In this document: positions 29,128 through 41,700 of the stretch, piece by piece
Layout: every line of letters starts with the position of its first letter
Numbering within the stretch: position 1 is the first letter of the stretch
NCBI GenBank assembly: GCA_021234155.1
Contig: JAJEKV010000785.1
Span: 27,716-91,715 of the forward strand
From: Isoetes taiwanensis
Lineage: Eukaryota > Streptophyta > Lycopodiopsida > Isoetales > Isoetaceae
Direction: 5' to 3'
Length of the DNA: 64,000 nt
Translations under genes and position numbers: made by a program
Notes under the pieces: model-generated
Told to the model about the DNA's origin: nothing
The model's input: the letters and a program-made list of their open reading frames with translations, nothing else
The model's database searches: none

Positions 29128-30078
29128 TAAAGCTTTTGAATGGCAAACAGATGTTCTATTAATTCTCAATTTACTGGACCCCCGATAATTCTTTACAGAA
29201 ATGCACATCCCTTGTGCCAGATCACATATGTAAAAGCAATGATTCATCAAGATCCAAGAAGATATTAGATTTATCTACGGCTTGTTGTGACTTGAATGGA
29301 CACGAATTTCTGTGATTTTATGATGAAGACAACTTAACAGCGTGAAAAACAACCTCCTCTGCAATATTCCCAAGCATCCACTATGATATGTGATGCAAAT
29401 CTTGGACTCCAGAGCCACTACTTTTTAACTTTTTAAAGAGGTGGCGTTGTACTAAGAGGATAACTTGGATGTATGTAACCCTATGCTGCATTTGGGGAAA
29501 ATTGAATTACCTATTTATTGGTTATACCCATCTGTAAATTTATATCCATGTTTTGGACCAAAGCATGTTTTTGTACCTCGGTCGGATTTGTATTCTGGAA
29601 GGCGTTTAAAACTTTCACCAAACTGTTCAGACCACATTAATGCAAGTTGATGTTGTACCTTGGAGGTAATGGGTGGTTCGAGCTGGAGATATTTGGGGGC
29701 ACGCAGAGCAGGGACTGATTGGCAAAATGGGGAGGCGCATTACCTAAGACATGAGAAATTACATAGTTAGATCAAGAATGACCATTTGCAAAGCAATTCC
29801 ACTGTGCAAATGGTCTATAGGAGTAAGGCATCCTGAACTGAGAGATCTACAGGTTTATTGGCGAAAATTAGAACTAGTAAGAATCAGTATGTTTTTTGAT
29901 TTGAATGAGCAGATAACAACCTAACTGGTGGTCAAGTCTTGAGAGCGCCGTTACGGAGGAGGGGAGGCATTAAAAGGTCCTTGTGCGCAGTCCCACTCCT
30001 AATCCATGCCTTGTGGCGTACTACAACACACCCACGTTCCGACTAGTGTATTAAACCAGCCCTCGATATTAAGTTAGG
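29128..30078. other. Intergenic between ZIFL-like gene and subtilase
   Basis: No gene is supported. It should contain the transporter 3' end and the subtilase promoter. The approximately 60 bp before the subtilase ATG (30079) are ordinary and no clear TATA box stands out. Confidence 0.6.
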
Positions 30079-32403
30079 ATGGGCGTAGCTGCTTCTCCGG
30101 CTATGGCAATGGCACCCCAACGGGCCCCCCCTCCTCCTCCTCCTCTTCATCGTGGCTATGGCCATGAAGCCTGCATTTGGGTCTGGGCACCAAAAAAGCT
30201 ACATCATCGCAGTGGATCCAACCCGCATTCCCGCCGGAACCCACCAATCATGGTACCAATCCACTCTCGCTTCCCTCAATCCCACCTCGGAAATAATCCA
30301 TGCATACAACCACGGATTCAACGGATTTGCTGCTCAGCTGTCTGATACAGAAGCACAATCCCTGCGGCAAACAGCCGGATTCATGGCAATGTACGAAGAC
30401 AAGCTCCTCAATCTGCACACCACAAGAAGCCCACAGTTTTGTTTAAATCCGGCCAAGGGATATGGCCGGAGTCGAAATATGGCAGCGACAGCATAATTGG
30501 AGTGATAGACACAGGGATATGGCCGGAGAGCCAGAGCTTCAGGGACGAGGGGATGGGGGAGGTGCCCAAGAAATGGAAGGGCAAATGCGAGGAAGGGGAA
30601 AAATTCTCGGCAAAAAACTGCAACAAAAAATTGATCGGAGCAAGGGTGTATTACAGGGGGTATGAGCGATTGATGGGCGGGATGAACTGGACTGGAGAAT
30701 TTAAATCTGCAAGGGATTCGCAGGGCCATGGAACGCACACTGCGTCGATCGCTGCAGGTAGAAGGGTTTTGAATGCGAGTTTTTTTGGATTGGCCGCCGG
30801 AGTAGCGCAGGGGATGGCCCCTTTGGCTCGAATCGCTGTGTATAAAGTTTGCTGGGGAGAATGCGCTACCTCGGATGTGCTTGCAGCGGTGGATCAAGCT
30901 CTTGGCGATGGCGTAGATGCGATTTCTCTGTCCCTTGGAGGCTCTGTTTCGCCGTATTACGACGACCTTATCGCCATCGTTGCATTTGCAGCTATGAAAC
31001 GAGGTGTTTTTTTTCTGCCTCTGCCGGCAACGATGGCCCCTCCCTTCTCAGCGTCGGAAACGATGCTCCTTGGATCGCTACTGTCGGAGCTAGCACCATG
31101 GATCGATCCTTCCCTGCCAAAATTTCTGGGTTCCGGCCAAATCTTCCCCGCTGCTTCATTTTTTACAGGATCATGGACCAATCGCCAAAAATTCCCCCTC
31201 CTCGATCCATCTTCTTCGCCCATTCCTGATAAATCATCCCGCTGCTTGCCCGGATTTTTGAATCCTGATCTAGTGCGCGGAAAAATTGTACTCTGTCAAA
31301 TGGGTTCCATCTCCGATGCAGAAAAAAGTATGGCAGTGCATGATGCAGGCGGATTGGGCATGATTCTGATTATGCCTGCGTATCTAGGACATGGGATTCT
31401 TCCTGCAAATTCATATCTAATACCTGCGGCGAGCGTAAGCAATGCAGCAGGGATTGAGATTAAGAAATACATAAATGCAACAGCGAATCCCAAAGCAGGG
31501 CTGCAATTTTTGGGCACAAAATTGGGGGTAAAACCGGCGCCACAGGTTGCAGCGTTTTCGTCCAGAGGGCCGGGCCCTGTGTCGCTGGATGTTTTGAAAC
31601 CGGATTTGATCGCCCCAGGAGCAAATATTCTTGGAGCTTGGAGCGGATCTGCCCCTCCGTCCAAATTGGTTTCTGATAATCGAAGAACAGATTACAATAT
31701 TCTGTCCGGCACCTCCATGTCATGCCCTCATATCAGCGGCATCGCTGCGCTCCTCAAATCTGCCCATCCAAATTGGAGCCCTGCTGCTATTAAATCTGCT
31801 CTCATGACCACTGCAGATTATACCGATCAATCTGGCAGAATTATTTCTGATCAATCCACAGGATCTTCCACCCTTCCTTTCGATTTTGGATCCGGCCATG
31901 TAAACCCACAAAAAGCCCTTGATCCTGGATTGATTTACGATCTCACAGAACGGGATTACTCTGATTTTCTGTGCAGCCAGAATTATACCACCAGACAGGC
32001 TCGATTGGTGGCCCAATCGACAGATGTTAGATGCTCGAAGAGACGGCCGAGGGCTCAGGATTTCAATTATCCATCGTTTTCTCTTGTTTTTATGTAACTG
32101 GGTCGGATCAGAAGCTTTCGATGCGCTTCAAAAGGACTGTGACAAATGTGGGTCCTGCGAATTCGACGTACTTGGCTATGGTGGTTAAATCCGGCGGTCT
32201 GCAGATCAGAGTGAGGCCGAAAAGGCTTGTATTTTCTGCTGCGAACGAAAGGAAGCGTTTTGTCGTCCAGGCCAGCCTCCTCCGACAGAATTCGTCTGAA
32301 CTGGCCCTGCCTCGGAGTACACTGTCCTTAACTTGGAGCGATGGAAAGCACCACGTCCGCACCACCCATTACTGTCCTTCTGGTGGAGTCCTTTGGCCCT
32401 TAA
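30079..32403 (+). pseudogene. Subtilisin-like serine protease (plant subtilase, S8A), frameshifted
   Basis: Encodes a secreted plant subtilase in a single exon, about 770 residues if uninterrupted, the family's normal size. In order: signal peptide (LLLLLLFIVAMAM, about 30130-30165); I9 propeptide (SYIIAVDP to TTRSP); catalytic Asp (IGVIDTGIWPES, about 30500); catalytic His (GHGTHTAS, about 30723); oxyanion Asn ([10 protein letters not shown], about 31020); protease-associated domain (LVRGKIVLC, about 31270); catalytic Ser (SGTSMSCPHISG, about 31705); and an Fn3-like domain (FKRTVTNVG, about 32127) ending ESFGP with TAA at 32401. All catalytic residues survive. Frameshifts lie near 30125-30131 (C7 run), 30437-30450, 31004-31011 (T8 run), 31125, 32093 and 32366. 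All are one- or two-base changes, several at homopolymers, so pseudogenisation and sequence error are both possible. Confidence 0.92.
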
Positions 32404-34500
32404 TTGTCTCTTATGCTTTGCAACTTTTTCTATGCCCAACAGCAAATCTACTTTGGCATATTTTAACATATATTTTACACTTCACCATCTCCTTATCCAT
32501 CTCATTTCGTTTATTGAAGATATGCCTTGTTTTTGTCAATTTTTGTCGTTAATGTTTGTCATTTTTGCATTATCCTTGCCACATGACAACTACTTTATTT
32601 TAGAATTCTTGTCGCTCTGACATTTTTGTGTACATTCTGCATCTTTGTAACATTTTGTTCTAGTTCATACAGCCCAAATCATCTTAAGCCAATTCAATCT
32701 ATTACAATAAATTTAACGCGGACGGCCAATGCTTGCCTCAAACATTTCCTTTTTTCCAACCCTCATAACTCACTTGCCTGGCAGCTAGGATTTTGCTTGG
32801 ATCACGTATCATTTTAAGAACATGTATCAATTGTAAGACCCTTATAGGACTCTTTATCAACTCGTACTAGAAACGTATGCCCGGCGATGCCGGGCATTTG
32901 CCATGAATGTGCAGAATGGATAGATGTAATGGATAGATAGGTCCTGATATTGCAGAGTCTATGCCAGATTGTGCCAGTTAAACATAATAGTTTATCATTG
33001 TGTTCTATCTTCCATTTCCGCCCTTTTTAATTTTGTGTAGCAAGACTTCTATCTGTTGTTACAATAAAAATTTTATTTCTTGGATGAAGCTTACGTTTTG
33101 CATTGATGCCTACAATTTTGGGATGATTGTCTTACAAACCACTTCTACTTAAAGAGGAACGTACTTCCACCGATATCACTCATTTAAGATATCATGCTAC
33201 CATATAATTTAATAGCAACTAATCCTTTATGCGGTTTTCAAATTTTTTGATCGCAAATAGCCATTTTAATCTTGATTTCATGAATGCAAATGTCAATGGA
33301 TCCCGTTTGAGAGGAGTTAGCTATGCATGGATTATGCTTAAGGAATTAGTTGTTAAAATTTTACAAACATGTTTATGCTAAACTATTTATGTTGGAAATT
33401 CATTTGAAGGTGAATCTTTTTTAAGGTGGCAATGGGTTGTCTGTTTCATAAAAGGTTATTTGAGAATGAGATTTTCCAAAATAAGATACATGGGTGTTTT
33501 TGTTATTATTTGAACCTGTTCATGTTGCTATGAAATTAGTAAACAAATGCTCATAATCAATATTTGTTGAATAACTATATTTCTTATATTCACACCTATG
33601 CCACACAACCTAGAACAACTATATCATATGCCTTCCTCACCCAAACTACACTTATACATCTATGTTCGCAAAATCTATATAATTTCACCATTCAAATCGG
33701 AAGGTACATTCAATAACCTATCTAAATATGACTTCGGTTAAACTACTTCCATCTCTACAACATGTAGTATCTACAGCAAATACATCCTAATGTATTGATA
33801 TCAAGATTTGCCACATTACCTATGTAAGTTTTATGCTATTCCATATAGAAGAACATCTAAATCACAGTAGAACCCACTTGTGTGCTGGGCAAAAAAGATT
33901 TAAATTGAGTAGGTTCTTCCAATGTTCTCCTACACTTTCTGGAGCCGCATTTTCAATGTCTGAAACATAAATATGTAACTTTTGGAGATTTACACAACTC
34001 TATGCAAATCTTTGTGAGGCTAATGAGACACAAAGGCACGATCATCAACATGTTCCTCAATTAGAATTCTTCTCATCTTGCTACCAATAGAAGACCATTA
34101 TCCCCAATAATGTCTCGCGCCCATGGAAAGATTTATTAGAATAAACAACATACACCAACGCCAACAACACAATAGCCATGGTAATGTGAGCACAACAAAT
34201 GTCCACAGAGAGAGTTGATAGGGCGAACTAAGAGATGAATAAGAACAATCTAATTAGGGAACGGAGAACAAACTTCCAATGCGTTACCAACAAATACACT
34301 TCCAAGTACATAGGCTTTGCATACAACCAAAGCAAATCATAAAAACATAAGGCCAAAATCTAGAACTTCCATACATTGCTTCTAGCTTAGTCTGTTTCCA
34401 TGATCTGCAACTACATAAAAGTGGTTTGGAAAAGCACTAATAGACTGGAAAAAGACACTTGCCTGCAAATCAAATCATAAGGTTTGGATAATTCTTCAGC
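32404..34500. other. Intergenic, AT-rich, no gene supported
   Basis: Downstream of the subtilase. The only structure of note is a short hairpin, ATGCCCGGC / GCCGGGCAT around GAT, at 32877-32897. No tandem repeat or coding region was recognised from 33000 to 34500. Confidence 0.6.
32877..32897. terminator. 9-bp GC-rich hairpin (ATGCCCGGC-GAT-GCCGGGCAT)
   Basis: Perfect 9-bp stem with a 3-base loop in otherwise AT-rich DNA, about 475 bp after the subtilase stop. A role is not established. It could be a cruciform or an incidental palindrome. Confidence 0.3.
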
Positions 34501-37500
34501 AACTCATGATGGCCCTCTGCTGGCAACCTAGAAATAAGTAAATCCAGCTTTGCCAAGTTAGTTATCACCAGAAAGAGATGTTGAGTTCCTTGGCAAAGGG
34601 ATCATTGGATCATCATTGTCAACACTAATGAAAATTGCCAGTTTCTTCATTGAATTGCAACTGCTCATATCCCCTTGACACATATATATTTGACAGGTCC
34701 GTGACCTTAAACATTGTTAGAGGCACGCACCTTTCCCAAGCATTGCTTGAAAGGTTCTCAATGCATAAAATGTTCCAAGCTGGTCCTTCATGCTCACATG
34801 TTCCAAGCTGGTTTGAAATGGATGTCAAAAGATATACATATTACTATATGATGGACTTACCTAGGGATCGAGAAACAAATATTACTTTTAGATCTAAGCA
34901 GAATCCATATAATTCAACGTTGTGTGCTTGGTAAAATAAAGATATTGTCATATCTCTTTAGGAAAAGTGCTGAGATAGATTTAGGCCTATAGGCCTTTAG
35001 AGTACTTTATGTCTTCAATTGCGGGAAAGAGAAAAGATGAAAAGTATATTAGAAAATTTGTCTTTCAGCAACCATCAAAAGGAGTTACATGCAAGTATGA
35101 ACAGTACATCCATTAGAAGATGAAGCAACAATGTAAATGATGTTAAAACTATTGAACTAACTAAATAACTAACTATGTTGTAGCATGCTTAGGAAGACAT
35201 GCTTAATAGCACCAAACTTTAAGCTTGCATTCGTATCTGCAGAATGCTGATGTTTTAACATAAAGAAGATGATGTATCTTTTATCAGCATGAAAAATCTA
35301 TTTACAGTATTAAAGTGCAAAGATGGGAAAGAGCCTAACAGTACACAAAGAGATCTAACCAGGTTACAATACATAGGTACGTACCATTCTACATGATGCA
35401 ATTTTCGGATACCTTCCAAAGATGATTTCGACTCGGATGAACACCAAAGGATGTGAAAAGAATGTTGGGTTAGAGTACATAGAAAATCAATCATATGCCA
35501 AACATATCTTACCTCTATATTGACTTTACAATGCGGATGCTCCACTCAGAAAGCGAGAAAATCTTTGTTAGACCTAAAAAATCCCGGTGGATTCACATGC
35601 TTTGCTTCTCATACTTGAACTTCGGTTGCATATTCTTGAAGTGGAATAGAAAGCGTAATGGATCAATAATAATATTGATTTTGCCCTTAGGCATATACAT
35701 CAATAACATAAATGATTTTGCTAAAAAATTGCTTCCGTGGAGCGGGCATCAAAGACGTGATGAAGGTCAATTATCCAGTGCAAGATGGCATGCTCTAGAG
35801 CAGAAAATATGGTAATTACGATGTGCTCTGGAGTAACAAACTTAATAAGAAAAGCCTATGCCAATCAGTACAAAGCACCCCAAGTCTTCAAATGGAAATG
35901 CGAAATAGAGGTTAATCTCATTTTTTAAGCACCAGAGCAAAACATATTCTGAGACATGAACATGCATGGGTAGAATTTACATTGCTTCACGTGAATAACA
36001 TGCTCAGATCTATTTAACAAAACTGTAGAGAAATGAGAAATTGTTGCAAACTAATATGTTTCAAAAAGAAGGGACTTCATAGAAAGAGATTAAATGCATC
36101 TAGAATGATATGTGCCAGAGTAGAAAATGACTTTACCCAAGATATGATAAGCAGTGCAATACAACATGCTTGAGATTACAAACTACAAATAAAAATGCTC
36201 AAAAGCACCGGGGAAGACTCGTTACCTCTTTTCTTACAGAGAGGTCTTTTCTTTGAGTCTAGCCTCCCATGTGGCGATAGCTTATGCTCCAACAACATAT
36301 AAATAGTACTCAGAATGAAGTATCAACAGTACTAAGAAATCCTTAGGATCCTTAGTGCCATGCTCTTGCATCCATCCTTTCATTTGAGAAAATTTGTTAG
36401 AGAAGAAGTTGTTAGATACCACTGCATGATGACCTTTAAAAGCTTGGGCAATAAAAAGCAATGCCCTGTGAAAACAACATTTAACTACTATGCAAAGCGT
36501 ATAGAAAAAAGGCATTGAGTTCATTCTAACGGTTTTAACAATCTTCTAAGAAGATCAATATACATTACATGTCCAATTTCTTACACCCACATTTGTTTTA
36601 GAACAATACTTTGAGAATAGTAGATGGTGCACAAATTGGCATTAAATGCCCCCTTAACTTTGTGCGGGCATGAGGAGCTGCAAAGCGAGGAAGGAACGCA
36701 AACATTCGGGCATAACCAATCCCACCTTATTTTAATAAAGAAGATAAGGTAGCAGGATCAGATGCAAATTCAGACCAGAATCTGGATATTAAAAATATAA
36801 GCATATACAGGGAGATACAACAGATCTATATGATAATAGGGAGTATGAACAACCAAATTCAAGTCCTAGTGCTCAGATAAAATGCAAGGGTCTAGCATTA
36901 GCATTTCCAATTCTCATGTTTGGTCTATGCAAATGATGCAAGATTAAAACAAACATAAATTTGCAGTACAAAGTACGATGTCTTTGATGCATTTAAATCC
37001 TGGACAGTTGCACAATGCATTTGAGATCTTCTAGACTCCATTATCACAAAGAATCCAAAGGCAGGGCCTTTATGTTAAGTTATATCTCCCTTAATGACAA
37101 TGAGGATAGTTAAAGTAAGCAATCATTTAGCATAAACTTGCATATCCTTGTTAACAAATTTTGAAACACTATGATTGCTAATGAGATACATTCAAATAGG
37201 TTGAAAGATAAAATACCTGAAGATGATATTCCATGCAGACAAAAAGGGGAATGAAGGCAAGCACAACATTGGCAGCATAGTCCATTGCTCTTTTCCATGC
37301 TCAATTCTTTTACTTTTTTCACATAATAATGTTCAATTCTTTCACTTCTTTCGCATTACAATGGAGCAGCCAAACCACCCAAAGGAAGTGACACAGTCCT
37401 GAATTGCTCTAAAGCTTCAGAAGAAATAGAGAACCTGGAAATAGAGACCCAATAGGGGAAACAAAGGAGATCCATCTACTTGGCAAGACCCGATTAACAA

Positions 37501-38400
37501 AAGAAAAGATGCCACCCGCACGCCGCCATTTTATGCAAAAGCTATGAAGAACATCCCTGGACTGGATCCAGATTTCGTTTTTGATGCAATGGGCATGAGC
37601 TGCAGCAATAACAGGGGTTAAACGACAGATTTAAACATGGCATCCATCACTATAGCTAATCTGATTGAATCTAGAAGGATACCTAGGATTGTAAAAATCA
37701 TGGGCTCTGTGTCGTTTATCAAAAAGGCTACCGTTGGGATTCATCCATCCATGTCATTTATATTGGGAACCCTGCTTTTTCTTAAGACAAAGAAATGAAC
37801 GATTATTATGCACAAAATGACACAAAAGAAGGAAAAAAAGAAGAAAAAAAAAATAGTTAAACCTACAGACATGGAGGGGCAGTCGGATATCGAGATGGCC
37901 CAAGATAATACTCTTCAAATGACACATTACATCCCTTCCCACATCTTGTAGGAAGAATGCCCACAGCTCTCATTTCCCTTGAGCAAAGAAGAAGCAAATC
38001 TGACATAAACAAACGATTTCACATTTGGACATGAGGGGCCAAGAAGGCACCGGTCAAAACCTTGGAGCAAGACAATGGAGTTGAGAGAACCATAGCCCTT
38101 GATTCCAAATCAGCCGCAACTCAAGCTCAAGCACGCAACTCTGAGGCGCCGAGCTGGATGAGGAAAAATTGGTAGATGGATGAGGAAAAATTGGTGGAGG
38201 AGGCGGCCATTTGAAATTCGCATTCAAAAGTGGCAACTTGCGTCCGCATGCGGGAAGGGAACGCCGCATGCGGGAAGGGAACGCCGCATGCGTCTGCACA
38301 GCGGCGTTCCCAGCACAAATTCCAAAGCCTTCTCATTTTAAAAAAGAAGATATGATTTATGTTGCTAAGATTCGATTCCCTGGATTCCACCACTGAGGCA
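34501..38400 (-). other. Possible intron-rich minus-strand gene, exons uncertain
   Basis: Several minus-strand stretches look like exons. About 37308-37217 reads IEHGKRAMDYAANVVLAFIP and ends FVCMEYHLQ at a CAG|GTATTT donor. About 36475-36320 starts after CACAG and reads ALLFIAQAFKGHHAVV, NNFFSNKFSQMKGW, MQEHGTKDPKDFL. About 34828-34625 reads SNQLGTCEHEGPAW, NILCIENLSSN. A possible 5' exon with a Ser/Leu-rich, targeting-like start lies near 38098 (MVLSTPLSCSKVLTG). I cannot join them into one protein or name a family. The first two exons together suggest a membrane-anchored protein. Confidence 0.25.
38158..38295. repeat. Two short tandem duplications
   Basis: GATGAGGAAAAATTGGT occurs twice in tandem at about 38157-38197. 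CATGCGGGAAGGGAACGCCG occurs in tandem at about 38247-38286, followed by a third partial CATGCG. They overlap the possible 5' exon of the minus-strand gene. Confidence 0.7.
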
Positions 38401-38422
38401 TTAATCATGGCCGTTCATCCCT

Positions 38423-38720
38423 CACTAATAGAATACAATATAGTTTGTAACGTTTTTTGTAACGGAAAATACATTAATAAGTATTTTTTTATTTGCGTCA
38501 CAAAAAGTGATTTGTGACGCGTTACTAACGAAAAACCACTTGTAACACGTTATAACATATTATTTTGTAACGTGTTACTAATACAATATTTGCGACGTGT
38601 AACAAAAATTAATCGTAGTTGTCGCGTCACAAATTAATTTTCAATCTTGCGTGTAATTGCATTTGTCACGCGTCATAAGCGTTTTTTAAATTACTATTGT
38701 TCGTTGCGACGGGTGTCAAT
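38423..38720. mobile_element. Candidate CACTA transposon, left end
   Basis: Begins CACTA at 38423-38427, then GTTTGTAACG at 38443. A dense cluster of subterminal motifs follows: TTTGTAACG, TTTGTGACGCGTTAC, TTTGTAACGTGTTAC, TTTGCGACGTG and GTCGCGTCACAAA. Such GTAACG/GTTAC subterminal clusters are typical of plant CACTA (En/Spm) elements. The mirror-image end is at 50840-51155. Confidence 0.55.
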
Positions 38721-41700
38721 TGCAAATAAATTCAATTAAAAAAAAAAGGAGAATGAGTAACTCCAAAGAGAAGGAATATACTAAAAAATTGATTGCATCA
38801 TACAAAATAATATAAAAAATATGGTTCAAACTGTTTCAACGTGTTTAAGCAGTATAACTACCATCTCCATCAAAATAATCCTAGTGCATGCCCATCTCAT
38901 CACCCTCTCTGCCAAGGGGAATGCTATCATTAGTAGAATCAACGCCTAGTAGAGCCATAATTCTCTCGCAAAAGAATTATGATCAATAAACATCAAGGAT
39001 TAGTGTCAAATCGGTATCAGCGCGTGTTGCTTTGCTAAGATACGACAAAGAGCTCTACACAGAGAGACTTATTCAACCAATCCACCTGCAACATCATACC
39101 ATAATGAAAAGCTTAAGCAAACAAGTAGGGCATTTATCATCTTCGCCCAAATACCAATAGAAGTTAGCTCATACTTGGACACAAATTTTATTATAGAAAG
39201 ACGTCATTTGTACACAAAATGTGAGAAGCTTTTTTAGCAAAACTCGAACTCAAATCTTTCCGCGTGATTAATCTATCCGCACTGTCGTCCTTCGTTCCAT
39301 GGTCTGAATTTTGGCGTTATATGCTCCAAACCGAGGCGGTAGACTTTCTAATTTTGTAGCTTTGGAATAAGTGAGAGGCAATGGGTTGATGATATCATCT
39401 TGACCTATCATAAGCGGACAATGGAAGTCACTTTCGAAGATACAATACACAACATGGCTATGCAACTTCTGGAAGGGTTGACGACATCCACGAGGAATGG
39501 GTATTTCCCCTAGAATCTAAAGCCCGAAAATCAAAAGTATTTATACTTTGGAGCTTGCCAAACATCATGGCTTATCTACTCCTAAGAAGAAAAACCCTTT
39601 GGACTTTGACGCAGCTTTTAAGAGCAAGCAAACAAACTATATATATCGATACATGATTTGCTCTCCACGGAACCACCAAGCGCCTTCTTGCATTATAAGC
39701 ATTAACTCATCCATTTTTCCAAGCACAAAAGGGAATCCACGAGGCGTTGACATCTAATTGGAAATTTGGGCTTTGGAGATCACAACCGTATTGGTACCCA
39801 AGATAACAGTGTAGACACTGGAGGATTTGTAAATTTGATACCAATTTATTTGCATACTCATCTTGTGTATATTCTGGCCTCTTTACAATGGATAATCTTC
39901 AGTTCATCGCTTGTACTTTGATCATAATGCATTGATGTTGGATAAATCTAGCCTTAATCCTTTGAAAAATGCCATGCTTAGGCTGTTCCTGTGCGTATAG
40001 AAATCTTGCTCTGAAGGACCCATGCTGTCATTTATATCAAAGCAACCTTAGGCTGGAGAATTGTATTTCTGAAAATTATCAAGCTTGTATTCTATAGAAT
40101 TGCTTTTACCTACCACTTTCGGAGTAATCCCTGACCAAGTTGATCATCCCTATCATTCCGGGGCAGCATTGAAAGAGTTTCTAACAAGCAGCCCAAGAAA
40201 TTTGAGCTGCTAGCAATTTTCAAGTAGGCAGAATTCCTGATGGCACTACTATTTGAGATTTATTTCACGCCTTTACAAGCTAATGGTGAGAAAAGCTGGT
40301 TTAGAAGGTGAAATTGTAAGAAAAGAATGTTTGAATACAAGAATTCTCGCCAAGCAAATGTAACACCACAGTTAATGTTGTTATTCCTACTCCAACACAC
40401 TTTATCAACGTTCCTGATAAACAATAGTGAAGACTGCTCAGACGAACAAGAGCTGCAGGTCTTCTAACATTTCTAGTTTGATATGAAATATATAGAGTTC
40501 TGAAAACTGGATTATGATGAAATAATGAGCAAAAAGAAAACATTATATTTGACATTCTAGTGGTGGGCAGATGTACAGTCTATAAAAGGCAAGGGTTGAC
40601 ATCAAGTGCTTTCGTACAATCCCCAATTTGCTGCATAATAGTTCCCCGACATCACGAGCGGAGCACCTTGACCTTAAAGACATTTTTGATTCATGTGTTT
40701 GATGACAGTGTTAAAACACAAGATACAAAAATTCACAGCGTACTACTTTTGTTAGCATGCCACAGTGCGACCTCGTTTCTTCCTTTTTCGGACATTCCTC
40801 TTGGACGGATCTTTTCCACGGACATGTAGGATGCTCCACAAATGAAGATCATTGTATCTACACCAAAAGAAAAGTGTCAAAGCGGCATTTCTAGCACGCC
40901 TTTTCATCATTAAATTATAGCACACATTCATTAGGAGACCATAAAACTATATGTTGAACATGAACAACAGAGAATGTTTGCCATGGTGGCCACGCTTACG
41001 AATATAAGCTGCCCAAAAGGGTATCGCTTTCCTACAAAGAAGTGTTACAACCTATAGAGTGAACAAATGATGAACAGATTAGGTGAAGGATGAAACTAAA
41101 TACATAAGATGTAGTAGTCTACCACTATGAGCAACGATTTTGCTGTATGCACACGCTCAAAGGTTTACTACGACTTGTTCTAAAGTGAACACATTATGAA
41201 AGAAAAAGGATTGAAAGCTACTTGCCTTGAGTAGTATGAATTCTTACGTCAAACATTTCGAAGGAAAAAACATGCATCTATTTACCACACAAACATGCAT
41301 CTATTTATCACACAAACTTGCTATGTGATACCGTTTAACCCGAACACATTAGCTTTCTATCTCAAAGTAAAAGTCAAAGAGATACAACTTTATTATGTCA
41401 AATGCTACAGTTTAAATCAGTGCAACCAGCCTTCTATTGTCTAAGTCAAACAACAAAAGAAGTGTATGAATCTCAACTCTATGGTTTTCAGCCTTGTTGA
41501 AGCATATTAATGCACTGTCATCAATAAGGCTTATTAATGCTCGCATGTGCCTTGAGGCAAATTTTATGAGCCTTATTATTGGACCCAATCATAAGGTCGC
41601 TTGATTCAAGACCTAATCATAAGGTCATTCCATAGATCACAGTAGAATAGAATAGAATAGAATAGTAAACTCTCTAAACTCTCTAGATTAACAAGCGGCA

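Noticed and set aside
30334-30897. 187-codon minus-strand ORF
   Set aside because: Antisense of the subtilase catalytic domain; the plus strand has clear protease motifs.
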